Made by a program: the position numbers and the translations under genes. Of a stretch of DNA of 64,000 nt, positions 9,999 to 21,428 are shown in pieces. How positions within the stretch are numbered: position 1 is the first letter of the stretch; every line of letters begins with the position of its first letter. The stretch is taken from positions 798,272 to 862,271 of the forward strand of contig NW_005201287.1 of NCBI RefSeq assembly GCF_000372725.1, written 5' to 3'. The notes beneath the pieces were generated by a model that worked only from the letters and a program-made list of their open reading frames with translations, made no database searches and had not been told where the DNA came from. The stretch comes from Emiliania huxleyi CCMP1516. Its lineage: Eukaryota > Haptophyta > Isochrysidales > Noelaerhabdaceae.

Positions 9999-11430
9999 GT
10001 GAGCATGTCCGATGCACTCCCCGCCGCCGAAGCACCAGTGGCTGGCGAGCTGGTCAGCCTCCATTCGCTTAATCGACAAGAGTTGAATGGGCAGCGGGCT
10101 ATTGTGACGGGCCGGCTCGGCGGCAACATGCGACTCCCCGTCCAGCTGATTGGAACGGGCGCAAACCTTTCCGTCAGGCTGCATAACGTGACTCGTACGA
10201 CAGGAGAAAGCGCCGACGTGCCCATTTGTCGCATTTGCTTCGAGCCGGCGGCGCCTCACTGCCCTCTCTCGCAGCCATGCTCATGCCGTGGCACATCGGC
10301 GTGGGCGCATCGTGAGTGCCTCACCCGCTGGCGCCGCAGCAGTGTGAATATCGACGCGGCGATCGAGTGTGGCCAGTGCAAGCAGCGGTATCGGGACCAG
10401 CTCTCAATCGAGCTCATAGCCGAAGCGGCGCGCGCGCAGCGCGACAACTTTGGCTCCATCAGCCTCTCGAACGCCCTCGAAATGGCGCGAGAGTTCGCTG
10501 ACCAGGGCCACTACGCCGAGGCCGAGGCGCTGTACCGGCACGGGCTGCGCTCGCTTCCAACGGCTGCCCACGGCGGTGTGGACGAGCGCGTGACGGACAT
10601 GGCGTGCGATGCGACCAACAACCTCGCGATGGCGATGCTCGAGGGGGGCGACCTGGGCGGGGCGCTTCCCCTCCTACGTCGGACTCTCGAGGTGAGCCGC
10701 GGGTCGCTCGGCGATCGGCACCCGAGCACGCTCACGTCGGTCAACAACTTGGGGCGCGCGACTCCCCTTGGCAAGTCCGCCAACATCGCCTCGGGCTCTC
10801 ACGCCCCTCTCGTGCTGCGAGCAGGCTCGTCCTCAAGAAGGGTGGCGAGTTGGAGGAGGCCGAGCAGCTCTACCGCGAGGCCCTCGCCGCCCGCCGCGAC
10901 GTCCTCGGCGCCTCGCACGAGGACACCCTCAACTCGACCTTCAACCTCGCGGGTCTGCTCAAGGCGTGGCGTGTGGCCGGTTGTCGTCACCCTCTCTCTC
11001 CCTCGGTCAACCCCCTCCCTCTCCTCCACCTAAGGCGAAGGGCGACATCGCCGGAGCCGAGCCGCTCTACCGCGAGGTGCTTCAGGTGCTGCGGTCTACC
11101 GTCGGCAGCCGGCACCCTCACGCCCTCAACGCCATGCAAGGTTTGCAGCCGCCTCGCTCGCATGCGGTCTGTGTGTGGCGTCAACGTTTTGAGGCAGTGT
11201 GGGCTCTCCCTTAGGCCTCTCCACTCTGCTCTTCCAGCTCGGCCGCGAGGAGGAGGCGAAAGTCCTCTGCCGCGAGGCACTTGGCATCGCTCGTGACGTG
11301 CTGACGGCCGAATCGACGAGACACGCGCCTCCTCTTCTCGTGCTGACACGGAGCCCGGTGACTGTAGGTGGTTGGCGTGTACCACCCGCTGTACCAGGTG
11401 CTGGCCAACAACCCGTGGGGGATGCGTTGA
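9999..11430 (+). CDS. RING-CH / kinesin-light-chain-type TPR protein
   Basis: Five exons, 9999-10753, 10825-10963, 11035-11140, 11215-11297 and 11368-11430, about 381 residues; introns 1 and 2 have GC donors. Residues ~19-65 are a small beta domain (LVSLHSLNRQELNGQRAIV...LSVRLHNV). Residues ~76-130 are a RING-CH finger: CRIC, PCSCRG, AHREC, ECGQC in C4HC3 spacing, the MARCH-type ubiquitin-ligase fold. From ~160 on, TPR units of the kinesin-light-chain type repeat (GHYAEAEALYRHGL, GELEEAEQLYREAL, GDIAGAEPLYREVL, GREEEAKVLCREAL). Each intron falls between TPR units, and the spliced frame restores consecutive repeats. It probably ubiquitinates a partner held by the TPRs, which is inference. The C-terminal 20 residues after the last intron are the least certain. 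Confidence 0.75.
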
Positions 11431-11787
11431 CTCACTCGCGGGGCCGTGCGCGAGGGGCGGCGCGTGATTAGCCATCTCTATTAACTGCGGGACGTCGCAC
11501 TGGCGCGAGGTCCGAGGAGCGACGAGCGAGACCATGATCCATGAACGTTCCTCACATAAACGCACAAGCCCGGGCCCGAAATCGCTGAGAGACAGTCATG
11601 AACGTTCACAGCCTTGTTATTGAGAAGAAAATACGTCCTATGGCGCTGTGCGCTGGTCTGTCAGAGGTTGAGGACTGGTTGAGGTGCGAGCCCTGTTCAC
11701 AGCCTTGTTATTGAGAAGAAAATACCTCCTATGGCGCTGTGCGCTGGCCTGTGAGAGGTTGAGGTGCGAGCCCTGGAGGCCCTGGGG
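11431..11787. other. Intergenic, contains a direct duplication
   Basis: Between the RING-CH/TPR stop and the flavoprotein start. The 3' half is a tandem duplication described separately; nothing else is recognisable. Confidence 0.5.
11605..11774 (+). repeat. 91-base tandem duplication of a sequence also found in a JmjC-gene intron
   Basis: ttcacagccttgttattgag starts at 11605 and again at 11696, with close identity over ~80 bases each. A 43-base core of the same sequence (ccttgttattgagaagaaaa...ggcgctgtgcgct) occurs in reverse at 58343-58386, inside an intron of the JmjC gene. Three copies in unrelated contexts indicate a dispersed element. Confidence 0.85.
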
Positions 11788-14768
11788 ATGGGGGGGGACT
11801 TCACACCCACCGTGTCGCGACTGTTGGCTGAAGCCGTCATGATGGCCCTCGCCCACCTCCTTCCCGGCGGTTCGCTCGCTGGGCCAACGTCGTTCGATCT
11901 GCTCGTCGTTGGTGGTGGCTCCGCGGGCCTGACGGCTGCCAAGTTCGCAGCTCGCTTTGGCAAGAGTGTTGCTCTGATCGAGCGAGAGCGGCTCGGTGGC
12001 GACTGCACGTGGACAGGCTGCGTGCCGTCCAAGACGCTCCTCGCGTCGGCGGAGCGGGCCCACGCCCTGCGAACGGCGGCCGAGTTCGGCGTGGCGCAGC
12101 CGGCGACCGTATCTGTCGACATGGCTGCAGTCAAGGCTCGGATCGGCCGCACCATCGGCCAGATCTACGATGCAGACGACTCGCCCGAGGCGTTGCGCGC
12201 GCTGGGTATCGAGACGGTGAGTGGCGCGGCGACACTCGTCGACGCTCGGCGTGTCTCGGTCAGCAGTGGCGGCGGTGGCACTGCCACCGTCTACGAGGCC
12301 ACCAAGGGCGTCGTTCTGGCGACGGGTGAGAGGCCTACCTTGCCTCGCACTCCCTTCGCCGTCTCCCGGACCGGAGAGCCCGCTCCTCAGGTGCTCGGCC
12401 CCGCCCGCTCGACATCCGCGGCATCGCTTCCGTGCCTCACCTCACCTACGAAGGCATCTTCAGCCTCGACACTCACCCTGACCCTGACCTGACCCTGACC
12501 CTAACCCTAAGCTACGAAGGCATCTCCAGCCTCGACACTCACCCTGACCCTGACCCTGACCCTGACCCTAACCCTAAGCTACGAAGGCATCTCCAGCCTC
12601 GACACTCACCCTGACCCTGACCTGACCCTGACCCTAACCCTAAGCTACGAAGGCATCTTCAGCCTCGACACTCACCCTGACCCTGACCTGACCCTGACCC
12701 TAACCCTAAGCTACGAAGGCATCTTCAGCCTCGACACTCACCCTGACCCTGACCTGACCCTGACCCTAACCCTAAGCTACGAAGGCATCTCCAGCCTCGA
12801 CACTCACCCTGACCCTGACCCTGACCCTGACCCTAACCCTAAGCTACGAAGGCATCTTCAGCCTCGACACTCACCCTGACCCTGACCTGACCCTGACCCT
12901 AACCCTAAGCTACGAAGGCATCTTCAGCCTCGACACTCACCCTGACCCTGACCTGACCCTGACCCTAACCCTAAGCTACGAAGGCATCTTCAGCCTCGAC
13001 ACTCACCCTGACCCTGACCTGACCCTGACCCTAACCCTAAGCTACGAAGGCATCTTCAGCCTCGACACTAACCCTGACCCTGACCTGACCCTAACCCTAA
13101 CCCTAAGCTACGAAGGCATCTTCAGCCTCGACACTAACCCTGACCCTGACCTGACCCTGACCCTAACCCTAAGCTACGAAGGCATCTTCAGCCTCGACAC
13201 TAACCCTGACCCTGACCTGACCCTGACCCTAACCCTAAGCTACGAAGGCATCTTCAGCCTCGACACTCACCCTGACCCTGACCTGACCCTGACCCTAACC
13301 CTAAGCTACGAAGGCATCTTCAGCCTCGACACGCTGCCAGAGAGGCTCACGGTCGTCGGAGGAGGCGCGGTCGGCTGCGGGCTGTGCTCCTCCGCCTCCC
13401 GGGCCCTTCTCCCAACCCCCCAGCAGCCCCTCCTACTGCTAGGCCCGGTCGGGTGCGAGCTTGCCCAGGCCTTCGCGCGGCTCGGCTCGTCGGTGACCCT
13501 CGTCGCGCCTCGCCTCCTGCCCGGGCGTGGAGATGTAGCCGAGAGATCGGCCCAGATGCAGCCTCGCCTCCTGCCCACGCACAGAGATGTAGCCGAGAGA
13601 TAGCCGAGATGGAGCCTCGCCCCCCGCAGACACGAGCCCGAGGCGTCGGACGACCTCGCCGCGGCGCTGCGTGCGGACGGCGTGGCGCTGGTCGCCGCGC
13701 GTGCCGCGGCAGTGGAGGCGCGCGCGGGAGGCGGGCACGCCCTCACTTGCTCGGACGGCAGCGTGGTCGAGGGGACGGCCCTCCTCTCGGCCGTCGGCAG
13801 AGTGCCCGTCACCGAAGGCGCACCAGCCGCACCCCCTCTCCCCCCCCCGCCCCGCCCCTTCCTCCTCTCATGGACGGTGGACACGTCCGTGGCAGCGTCC
13901 GTGGCAGCGTCCGACACGTGCCACAGGTTTGGGCCTCTCTGCCCTCGGCGTCGAGCTCAGCGCCGCCACGGGAGGCATCGCTGTCGACGCTAAGCTGCGC
14001 ACGACCGTCAAGGCGCGCACCCCACCCCACACCCCACCCACACCCCTTCCCCCCCGCCGCCGCCGCCACCGCCCGAGAGGGTCACACAGCTTGCTGCCGC
14101 TAGGGCGTCTACGCCGCCGGCGACTGCACCGGCGACCAGCAGTACACGCACTACGCCGGCTTCCAGGGCGCCATCGCCGCGCGCAACATCCTGCTGCCGC
14201 TCAGCGACCAAGGCGTGGCCACCAGCCGCGTGCCTGGCTGCGTCTTCACCTCGCCCGAGGTTGCGAAGGTGGGCAGACGCCCCCTCCCCCCCCCCCCCCC
14301 GAGCGAGATACGGGGAGATACGGGGAGATACGGGGAGATATGGGCCCCACCCACTGCCCCTGCACACACACGCTCCCTGTTGGCGCCGCCGCGCAGGTGG
14401 GGCTCACCGAGTCGGAGGCGCGGGCGGAGGGCAAGGCGGGCGGCGTGGCGGTGGCGTACCGGCGGATGGGGCAGGTGGACCGCGCCGTCACGATGGGCGA
14501 GGCCTCGCTCGGCTTCCTCAAGGTTGTGTACGAGCCAAGGTCGGGCGCCATCCTCGGCGCCACCGTGATGGGCCCCTCTGCCGGCGAGCTCATCTCTGAG
14601 ATATCGGTCGCGATGGCGGGGAAGGTCAAGCTGCCCGCCCTCGCCTCGATCATGCACGCGTACCCCACCGTCTCGATCGCCCTCCAGCAGCTCGCGGCGG
14701 AGGTGTACTACAACCAGCTCGAGGCGAGCATGCCGCTCTACAACGCCCTGTCCAGGCTGGGGCTGTGA
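11788..14768 (+). CDS. MerA-like FAD/NAD(P) disulfide oxidoreductase
   Basis: Model: 11788-12325, 12391-12472 joined to 13333-13364, 13443-13524, 13630-13817, 13927-14012, 14104-14268 and 14397-14768, about 514 residues. It has the class I flavoprotein reductase order: FAD loop VVGGGSAGLTAAK, redox-active CX4C in GGDCTWTGCVPSK, ATGARP, NAD(P) loop VVGGGPVGCELAQ, FAD-ribityl motif GVYAAGDCTGDQQYT, and a C-terminal dimerisation domain with HAYPT. DCTWTGCVPSK is typical of the mercuric-reductase-like branch of plants and cyanobacteria rather than lipoamide dehydrogenase; HAYPT lacks the second His of HxHPT. No heavy-metal or C-terminal Cys pair is seen, so the substrate is unknown. Four introns use GC donors (13365, 13525, 13818, 14013). 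The array 12473-13332 must be removed: its 860 bases would break the frame, while keeping exactly one YEGIFSLDT copy restores it. Confidence 0.85.
12447..13332 (+). repeat. Tandem array of an exon segment fused to telomere-like repeats
   Basis: Fourteen copies of tacgaaggcatc(t/c)tc(c)agcctcgac, spaced 66 bases (twice 67), start at 12447, 12513, 12580, 12646, 12712, 12778, 12845, 12911, 12977, 13043, 13109, 13175, 13241 and 13307. Between them lie CCCTGA/CCTGA/CCCTAA repeats ending in ctaag. The coding part (YEGIFSLD) belongs to the flavoprotein reductase, where this peptide is expected once, just before the second glycine loop. The unit has no GT but has GC and several AG dinucleotides. Confidence 0.9.
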
Positions 14769-14992
14769 GTCACTGACGGCCTCTCTATTGACTATCGTCT
14801 CAGCTAGATGATTGTGAGACGATTCGCGTTACGTCGTGTACGTGTTAGTACTCGCTCAGGACCCTCAGCATACAGTACGTAGAGCCGTACGGCTCTCTAA
14901 GACGTCGGACACGGAGCGCTGCGAGTTCTCTCTCTATATATAACGATCTCGTGGAGATACAGCATATACACAGAGTCGTCAGTAGAGGGAGC

Positions 14993-15540
14993 GGACCCTG
15001 AGTTGAGGAAATCGGAGGACGCGACCCACCTCGCCACAGACGGTCCCGCGCCTCGCCGCTATGACGGGCACACGCCCCGCACCGTCCGCTGTGTGCCCGT
15101 CTTTGTCCGGAGTGAATACTCCAACGCGCTCGTCGGTGACGGCTTCCTCCAACCTGCGCCGCGCTCGGCGAACCTCGACAGCGCTTTCGGTGGCATGCAG
15201 CTCTTTGCGACAGAAGCCTGGAGAGCAGCTCCTCTGCTGCTCACACACTCTGCACAGCTGACACAGCCTACTGTGCGGCTGCCACAGCTGTGACAGCGAT
15301 GGGCTCGCCCTCACTGGCCCTCAGTCACTTGTGCTGCGGCTTGTGTGAGCGACACTGCTCGGCGACTGCCGGCACACTGTGAGAGCTGAGACCATGGGGG
15401 GGAGGTAAAACCACGCTACCAGCGCTTGGTCACATCGGCCCCGAGGTCAGATCCATCTACTCTCTTGATGACAAGACTTGTCTACCGGCTGGAGCCGAGC
15501 AGGAGGGCCCGGCGCACAACCCCTGGTCAACTCAGGGTCC
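14993..15540. mobile_element. Possible 548-base element with 14-bp inverted ends
   Basis: ggaccctgagttga at 14993-15006 and its reverse complement at 15527-15540 bound a segment with no convincing gene in the 877-base gap between the reductase and the kinesin. No target duplication was recognised. The rest of the gap (14769-14992, 15541-15645) shows only a TATATA stretch near 14935 and AT-rich DNA near 15590. Confidence 0.4.
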
Positions 15541-15645
15541 ACACCCCGTAGATAGAGCCGTCCCGTCGTGGTTAGAGAGGTGGATCAAAAATTAAAAAAT
15601 CATACGTCATCAGTGTAAGCCTAAATAAGGGGGGCGTCGCCGGCG

Positions 15646-18600
15646 CTAGGCCTTGATGGACGGCCTCGCAGCTGCAGGCGCCGCGCCCACCCCGCCGCCG
15701 CCTCTGGTCAGCTGCTCGTCGACGAGTATCTGCATGAGCTCCTCCTCGCGCGCCATGGCCTCGCGTCGCGCCTCCTCCTCCGCGCCCGCCTCGCGCTGCG
15801 CGCGCTGCAGCAACACGTGCACCCTCGGCAGCACGCGCACGCCCGTCGTCCCCAGCTCCGCCTCCAGCAGCCGCAGCAGCTCGCACGTCGACCCGCGCCG
15901 CGCCGCCGCGCCGCCGCCGCCGCGTCCTCGCGGGGAGGAGCGCGAAGCCTCGCTGAGCCTGGGGAGCCGGGGGCGGGAGGAGGGTAGAGGCGGAGGGCCG
16001 TGCGAGGTGCTGCGCGTCGAAGCGGCGTGGGGCGGGTCAGGGGGAGGTCGGGATCTCACCGCGGGTGGCGCAGCCGAAGCTCGTCCCTGCGCCGCTCGAA
16101 CTGCAGCTCGCGCTTCGCCGCCTGGGCGAGCTGGAGCTGCTCCTCGAGCTGGCGGCACGTGTCGCGCAACGCCTCTCGCTCCCGTTCCGCGGGGAGGAGC
16201 GCGGCCTGCGCCTGAGACTGCGCCAGCCGCGCGTCGCGTAGCTCGGCCTATCCAGAGCAAGCCGCGCGAGCCATCCGGAAGAGACCAGCCGGCGGGGCGG
16301 CGAAGCCAGAGGACGCGCCGTCAAGCGCTCCGTCTCGCGGCTCGCCTTGAGCAGCTTGCGCGACGAGTCCTCGGCCGCGCGCCGGTGGAAGTCGGCGTGC
16401 CGGATCCGCTTCTGCAACCCGGCGAGCTCCGCGCGCAGAACCGCCCGCTCCTTGTCGGCGATGGCGAGCGCGCGCTTCCAGGAACGCACCTTCGCGGCAC
16501 GCCCCTCGGCCAAAACGTCCACCGCGCCGCTAGCGAGGCCCTCACTACCGGCGACGCGCAAGGCGGGGTCGCCCGCCTCGGCGGCGACGGCGCGCAACGT
16601 CTCGATCTCGAGGCGGAGATCGCGCACGGCCGACTCGAGCTCGCCGACCACGACGCGCTGCCTCGCAGCCTCGGCCTGGCTCGCCGCGAGCTCCTACCAA
16701 ACACAGCCGTCGTCGGTGAGGACGCGCCACGAGGGGTCGGCCCGCCCCTCCGGCGCCGGCGGCTCTCCTCCTCGTACACCTCAAAGAGCGAGGCGTGGCT
16801 GCCACCCGCCTCGAGCCGGCGCAGCTTCTTGCTCAGCACGAGCGCCTCCATCTTCGCGTCCTGCAGCGCCACGGCCTGCGCCGCGGCAGCCTCCCTCATC
16901 TCCAGCTTGAGCTCCTGTCCAAGGCGGCGAGAGGCGCGGTGAACAGGGGGCGCGCGCACCACCGCACCTCCGCCTCAGGGAAAGAGGAAGCCTCCACGCG
17001 ACGGTGCTCCGCCCAGCGAGCCTCGTCCGCCTCCTTGAGCATGCCCAGCACCGTCTCGTAGCTCTCGCACTGCACGTCGTCGCGCCGCCTCGCCGCCGAG
17101 CCCGCTGCCGCGCCCGCCGCCGCCGCCGCCACCGCGCCGTGCCCACTCGCGGAGCCGTCGCTCGAGTCCGCCTCACTCGCACCAGCCTCGCCGTACGCGT
17201 CCGCCGCCGCCGGCGTCTCGTCCTCCGCGCCTCGCGCCGCACACCTCGGGGCGGCGTTGGCCTCGCCGCGCCCGTTGGCGCGCGGTCGACTGGCGTAGCG
17301 CGCGGTGCTGCTCGCGTGCTGTGCCGAGTACGAGGGGAGGGGCTCGTCGCCGGCGGCGGGGGAGGGGGTGGCGGAGGAGGGTGGCGCCGTTGAGGCCGAC
17401 CGGCGGGCAGCCAGCTGCTCGTCGACGCGCCGCTTGAGCTCAGCGCGCACCCACTGCTTGGCTTCCTGGGCCACCACGACCTGCTCTGCCGCCTCCTGCT
17501 CGGCCGCCTCGCCAGGCGCGGCGGCGCTGCCCGGCACGGAGGCGCGCCCCGCGGCCACGCTCAGCCTGGCTAGCATGTCGCTCACCTCGAGCCGAAGCGC
17601 CTCCGACACGTCCTCCGACGCCCACGAGATGCCCGGAGGTCCGCGCCTCTCCTCCGCCAGCCGGACCGCCGCGCCGCCGTTCGCGTGGCGGTCCTTACCA
17701 CCCGACAGCACGTCCTCCTCCTCGGCCGACCCTTCCTCCGCCCCCACCCCCGCCGCTGCCTCAGGCTCCGCCGGTTGCTCCTCCCCCTCCCCGCCCGACG
17801 TCGCGGCCTCCGAGCCCCGCCCGCCTCGCCGCCGGTCTGGCCACGCCTCCTCGATACGCCTGCGGGCAGCCAGCAGCTCCTGCTCGCGGCGGCGCAGCTC
17901 CGCGTACAGCCCCTCCTCGTGCCCCCCCTCCTCGTGCCCTCCCTCCTCGTGCCCTCCCTCCTCCCCGCCCCACCCCTCCTCCTCCCCGCCCCACCCCACG
18001 CACAGCTCCTCCTCGTACGCAGCGTCGTCGCGCCGAGGGCGGCGCACACCCACGCCGCCGCCGCCCTCGCTGCCGCTCAGCTGCGCCTCGTCGAGCTCCT
18101 CCTCGCCCACCTCGCTCACCACCGCCCTCGTCCCTCTCGCCGCGTCGCCGCCGTGCGCAGCCTGGCGGCGCTTGCGGTTCGGCGTGGCGCGGTGCTTCGC
18201 CTGGCGGGCGGGCGCGCTGCACCGGCGCGACCAGCGACCCTCGCCGTCCTCATCGCCGCTGCCCGACGGTCCGCCGCAGCCGTTGCCCCGGGGCGGCGAC
18301 AGTGGCGGCGAGCGCGGCGGCGAGCGCGGCGGCGAGCGCGGCGGCGAGGCCTCCCACTGCAGAGGAGGCAGCGGCAGCACGGCCGCGGTAGGGAGCAAGC
18401 CGAGGTCGCCGTACGAGACCTGCGGCGGGGGGAGCCGGCTTGAGGGGTAGCCCCGCAGGACAGCGGCAGGCCGAGGCCGCCGCACCTCCAGAGCGCGCAT
18501 GCAAGCCGTGCGGATCGAGAGCGCGCGCGAGGCGACGCGCAGCGTGCTGCACGTGTCGAGAAAGTGGCTCGCGCCGGCGCGCACGCAAGCGAGCAGGAAG

Positions 18601-19935
18601 GTGCGCGAGCCACCGCAGAGGAGGGGCGCGAGGAGCTGGGTCAGCTTGGACTCGCGCGCCGTCTTGAGCCCGCCCGTCCCTGCCGACGCGTCGAGCTGCG
18701 CAACCTCGGCGAGCAGCCGGGTCCAGCTGAGCACCTGCTGCGCGAGGCAGCGCCGCTCGAGGTCAACCCCGCCGCCGCCGGCCGCCGCCGAAGCGGCCGG
18801 CAGAGTGCCGACCAGGTCCACCACGTGCAGCGTCGCCGCCGAGCGCCGCTCGCTGTCGTGCAGGGTCAGCCGCAGCACCTGTAGGAGAGCCACGCTGTGC
18901 AGCAAGTCGTGTCACACATCACGCACAAGCGTCAGCCGCGGCACCACGCTCGCACGGCCGGCCGTTGCTACCAACATGGGCCGCCCTCCGGCGCCGCCCG
19001 GCGCGACGGACCAGTTGGCTGAGCGCCGCTGCGCCGTCGCGAGCAGCGAGAGCGCGTCGCTCAGCTCGGGAGCGCTCACCGCCACAAAGTCGTCGGCCGC
19101 GCGCCCTCCTCCTCCTCCGCCGCCGCCGCCGCCGCCGCGCTGCTCGGGCGCGAGGAGGTCGACGACGCTGGCGTGGCGCACCTCGAAGCAGGAGACGCCG
19201 AGCGAGAGGCGAGGCGCGCCGTCCTCGCTCGTCGCTGCCGCCTCAATCGCCTGGAGGAGGCGGTGGAGGCGGGGCGAGGTGCTGGTGATGGCGGAAGAGG
19301 CTCGGCGGTGGCAACGCTGGCGGCGGGTGGCGGCGGGTGGTGTTCTTGGGGCTCCGGGCGGAGCGGGTGCGAAGGAGGGTGTGGGTGGAGTAGAGGCGGG
19401 CGTGGCGGGAGGCAAGGGCGTCTCTCCGCCGCGCCTCGTAGACCCGGCCGAGCAGCCGCGGCACGAGGCCCATCGCGTCGGGAGGCACAGACTCGGCGTA
19501 CACGGCGGCGGCGGGACCGTAGAGGGAGTAGGTCTTGCCCGCACCCGTCTGGCCGTGCGCGATGACGCTCGCGTTGAAGCCCGCCAGCCACCATTCGAGT
19601 GCCTCGCGGCCGACGCTGGCGGCCACATCGCTCTGCGTCGCGCCCCTTCCCACCGGCGCCGCCAGGGCCGCCGCCCCGCCGATGGCACCGCCGGGAGAGA
19701 TGCGAAAGCGACGCACCGCGTGCGCCGCTGGCGTCGTATCCGACGTGCGCGGGTCGCGCACAAGCATGTGTGAGCCAGAGCTGCCGACTGTGACGATGGG
19801 TGCCTCGGAGGCGCGCTCGACCGGCCGGACGCGGCAGAAGACGGTGGCCTCGCCGACGCGGGTGTCACCGCCGCCAAGCGCCTCGAGCTCGGCAGACAGC
19901 TCGACGAGCTCGTCCGGAATAGCAGCGGCGTGCAT
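15646..19935 (-). CDS. Divergent kinesin-like motor protein with coiled-coil tail
   Basis: Minus strand; exon 1 19935-19435, exon 2 19250-18927, exon 3 18878-16968, then exons from 16914 to the stop at 15646 (introns near 16700, 16310-16245 and 16055-15920). The motor domain has ATVFCRVRP, the P-loop GQTGAGKTYSLYG (residues ~124-136; usual GQTGSGKT) and SCFEVRHASVVDLL. The switch II region is degenerate: HVVDLVGTLPAA where VDLAGSE is usual, and the NxxSSRSH switch I is not recognisable, so ATP-driven motility is doubtful. LKTARESKLTQLLAPLLCGGSRT matches the conserved RxSKLTxLLxxxLGGNSxT element. The long tail is acidic and low complexity, then helical (ELAASQAEAARQRVVVGELE, CRQLEEQLQLAQAAKREL). 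Intron 1 has a GC donor; introns 2 and 3 are GT-AG. Confidence 0.75.
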
Positions 19936-20656
19936 TCTGGTGGCCAACGCCACCTATAGTGGCGAGCTTTAGCCACTCGCGCTCTGTGCACCGGAGCACT
20001 GCCGTTGGGGAAACAGAGAAAACGATAAGTTTATCCACAGACCCCTGGCCTTGTACGTGTGCGCGCGACTCAACGCGCCGCACCCGCGTCGGAACAAAGT
20101 CGCCGCAAGAGCCAAGTCCCAAGAGCTTTCACTCGCAGAACGTGCACATGGACATGTGGCATGCACACATGTACATGTTGTTGTTGTTGTTGTTGCAAGT
20201 TGTGAGATGCTAGGTGACATATGGAGTTCACGTCAACGGTCGCGACGTGGTCAATATGTCGTGACAGCGGCTGCGAAACGACAGCAGCAACCGACAGCAG
20301 CAACGACAGCTGGTGACAGCTGGTGACAGCTGGTGACAGCTGGTGACAGCTGGTGACAGCCAGCTGCCAGATGTAAGTTGGTGAGAGTTTGTTTGTGAGT
20401 GGTGAAGTGAGTAGGATAAGTCACAAAGTGAGTTTTGTGTGAGATGCGCACTCTCCGTACTCCGAGAGTGGCCAGAGCTCTAGATGCTCCCGTCCGACCA
20501 GGAACAGAAGGGAGCGAGCACGGCGAACGGTCGACAACGGTCGTGCGCTGACTACCAGCACCGACCACGTGAACGCTCGGGCAACGACTGTTCGGGCGGG
20601 GTGACGGAGGCGCCAGTCCCCAATCGCTGTCCCCGGGCCAATGCGCCAAAGCCGCA
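19936..20656. other. Intergenic with microsatellites
   Basis: Contains a (ttg)n run near 20176-20196 and a decamer array at 20306-20362. No supported gene; short frames on the minus strand at 20251-20649 are repeat-derived. Confidence 0.45.
20306..20362 (+). repeat. 10-base tandem repeat (acagctggtg)n
   Basis: About five and a half perfect units of acagctggtg preceded by related cagcaacgacag units. Confidence 0.9.
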
Positions 20657-21107
20657 TCACGCCATCATGCATCGCAAGGCCCACTTGTCCGCGCGGGACG
20701 TGTTGTCCTCGACGCTCTCCCGCCTCTTGGCCTCTCGCGTGTCGGCGATGATGAAGGCGTGCCTGGCGAGCGGGCGCGGGCCGTGAGGGCCAAACCGGAG
20801 GCTCACGGGTGCAGCGACTCGGGGCTCGCATGTAATCCGCTTCCATCGCATCCATCAGAGCCGGGCGCGCTTGGAACATGGTGGAGGCGTTCAGGTCCAT
20901 TGCTGCGAGGTACTCGTCGGTCGATATGTTGTAGCCGGCCGCCGCCTCCTCGACCGCCTGTCAAGACAGGGGCCGCTGCGTACCCGCCGCGAGGTGGTTG
21001 CGCGCTGGTTGGCGGCGCGCCTTCTCCCGCAGTGTCGCCCAGTGCGCGGCCGCGAGGTAATCCTTCTCCAGCCTCTCGTCCATCGAGGGAGGGCGGATGT
21101 ACGCCAT
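20657..21107 (-). CDS. Hypothetical short protein, structure uncertain
   Basis: Three minus-strand segments look coding but sit in shifting frames: MAYIRPPSMDERLEKDYL... from 21107, AVEEAAAGYNISTDEYLAAM near 20960-20900, and SLRFGPHGPRPLARHAFIIA... ending at 20657. A 33-base GC-AG intron could join the first two in phase 0; the second join is unresolved. Frame could also continue upstream of 21107 (FDFDEAHINEFAAAER). No family is recognised. It may be a real small gene with very short introns, or a decaying fragment. Confidence 0.35.
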
Positions 21108-21428
21108 TCGTTCGGCTGCCGCGAATTCGTTGATGTGAGCCTCGTCAAAGTCAAAAAAGAAAGTACTGAGCCCGACTTTTAAGGGGGGGGGGTTTCTCGG
21201 TTTTTTTCAGCCCGGGCCGGTTTTTCTAAATTTACGAAAAAGAATTCAATAAGCGCCTCTTACAAAAGGCCCCCCCGTCTTGCACCACACAAATGGCATA
21301 GCACACTAGCATTTTTGGGCCGGAATAAACTTTAAAAGCCAGGGAAAAGAAAAAGCTCCGTATGTACCCCTCAATCCGACTGTCGCACGTTCGTGGCTTG
21401 TTGGCTCACCCACCAAGGCTTCTCGCTC

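Noticed and set aside
12447-13332. A true subtelomeric or chromosome-end tract
   Set aside because: The CCCTAA/CCCTGA stretches are short, interrupted every 66 bases by coding sequence, and embedded in one gene with conserved exons on both sides.
15653-16942. Large plus-strand frames opposite the kinesin tail (15653-16942, 17305-18450, 18499-19773)
   Set aside because: Mirror frames of GC-rich coiled-coil and low-complexity coding DNA, no recognisable domains.
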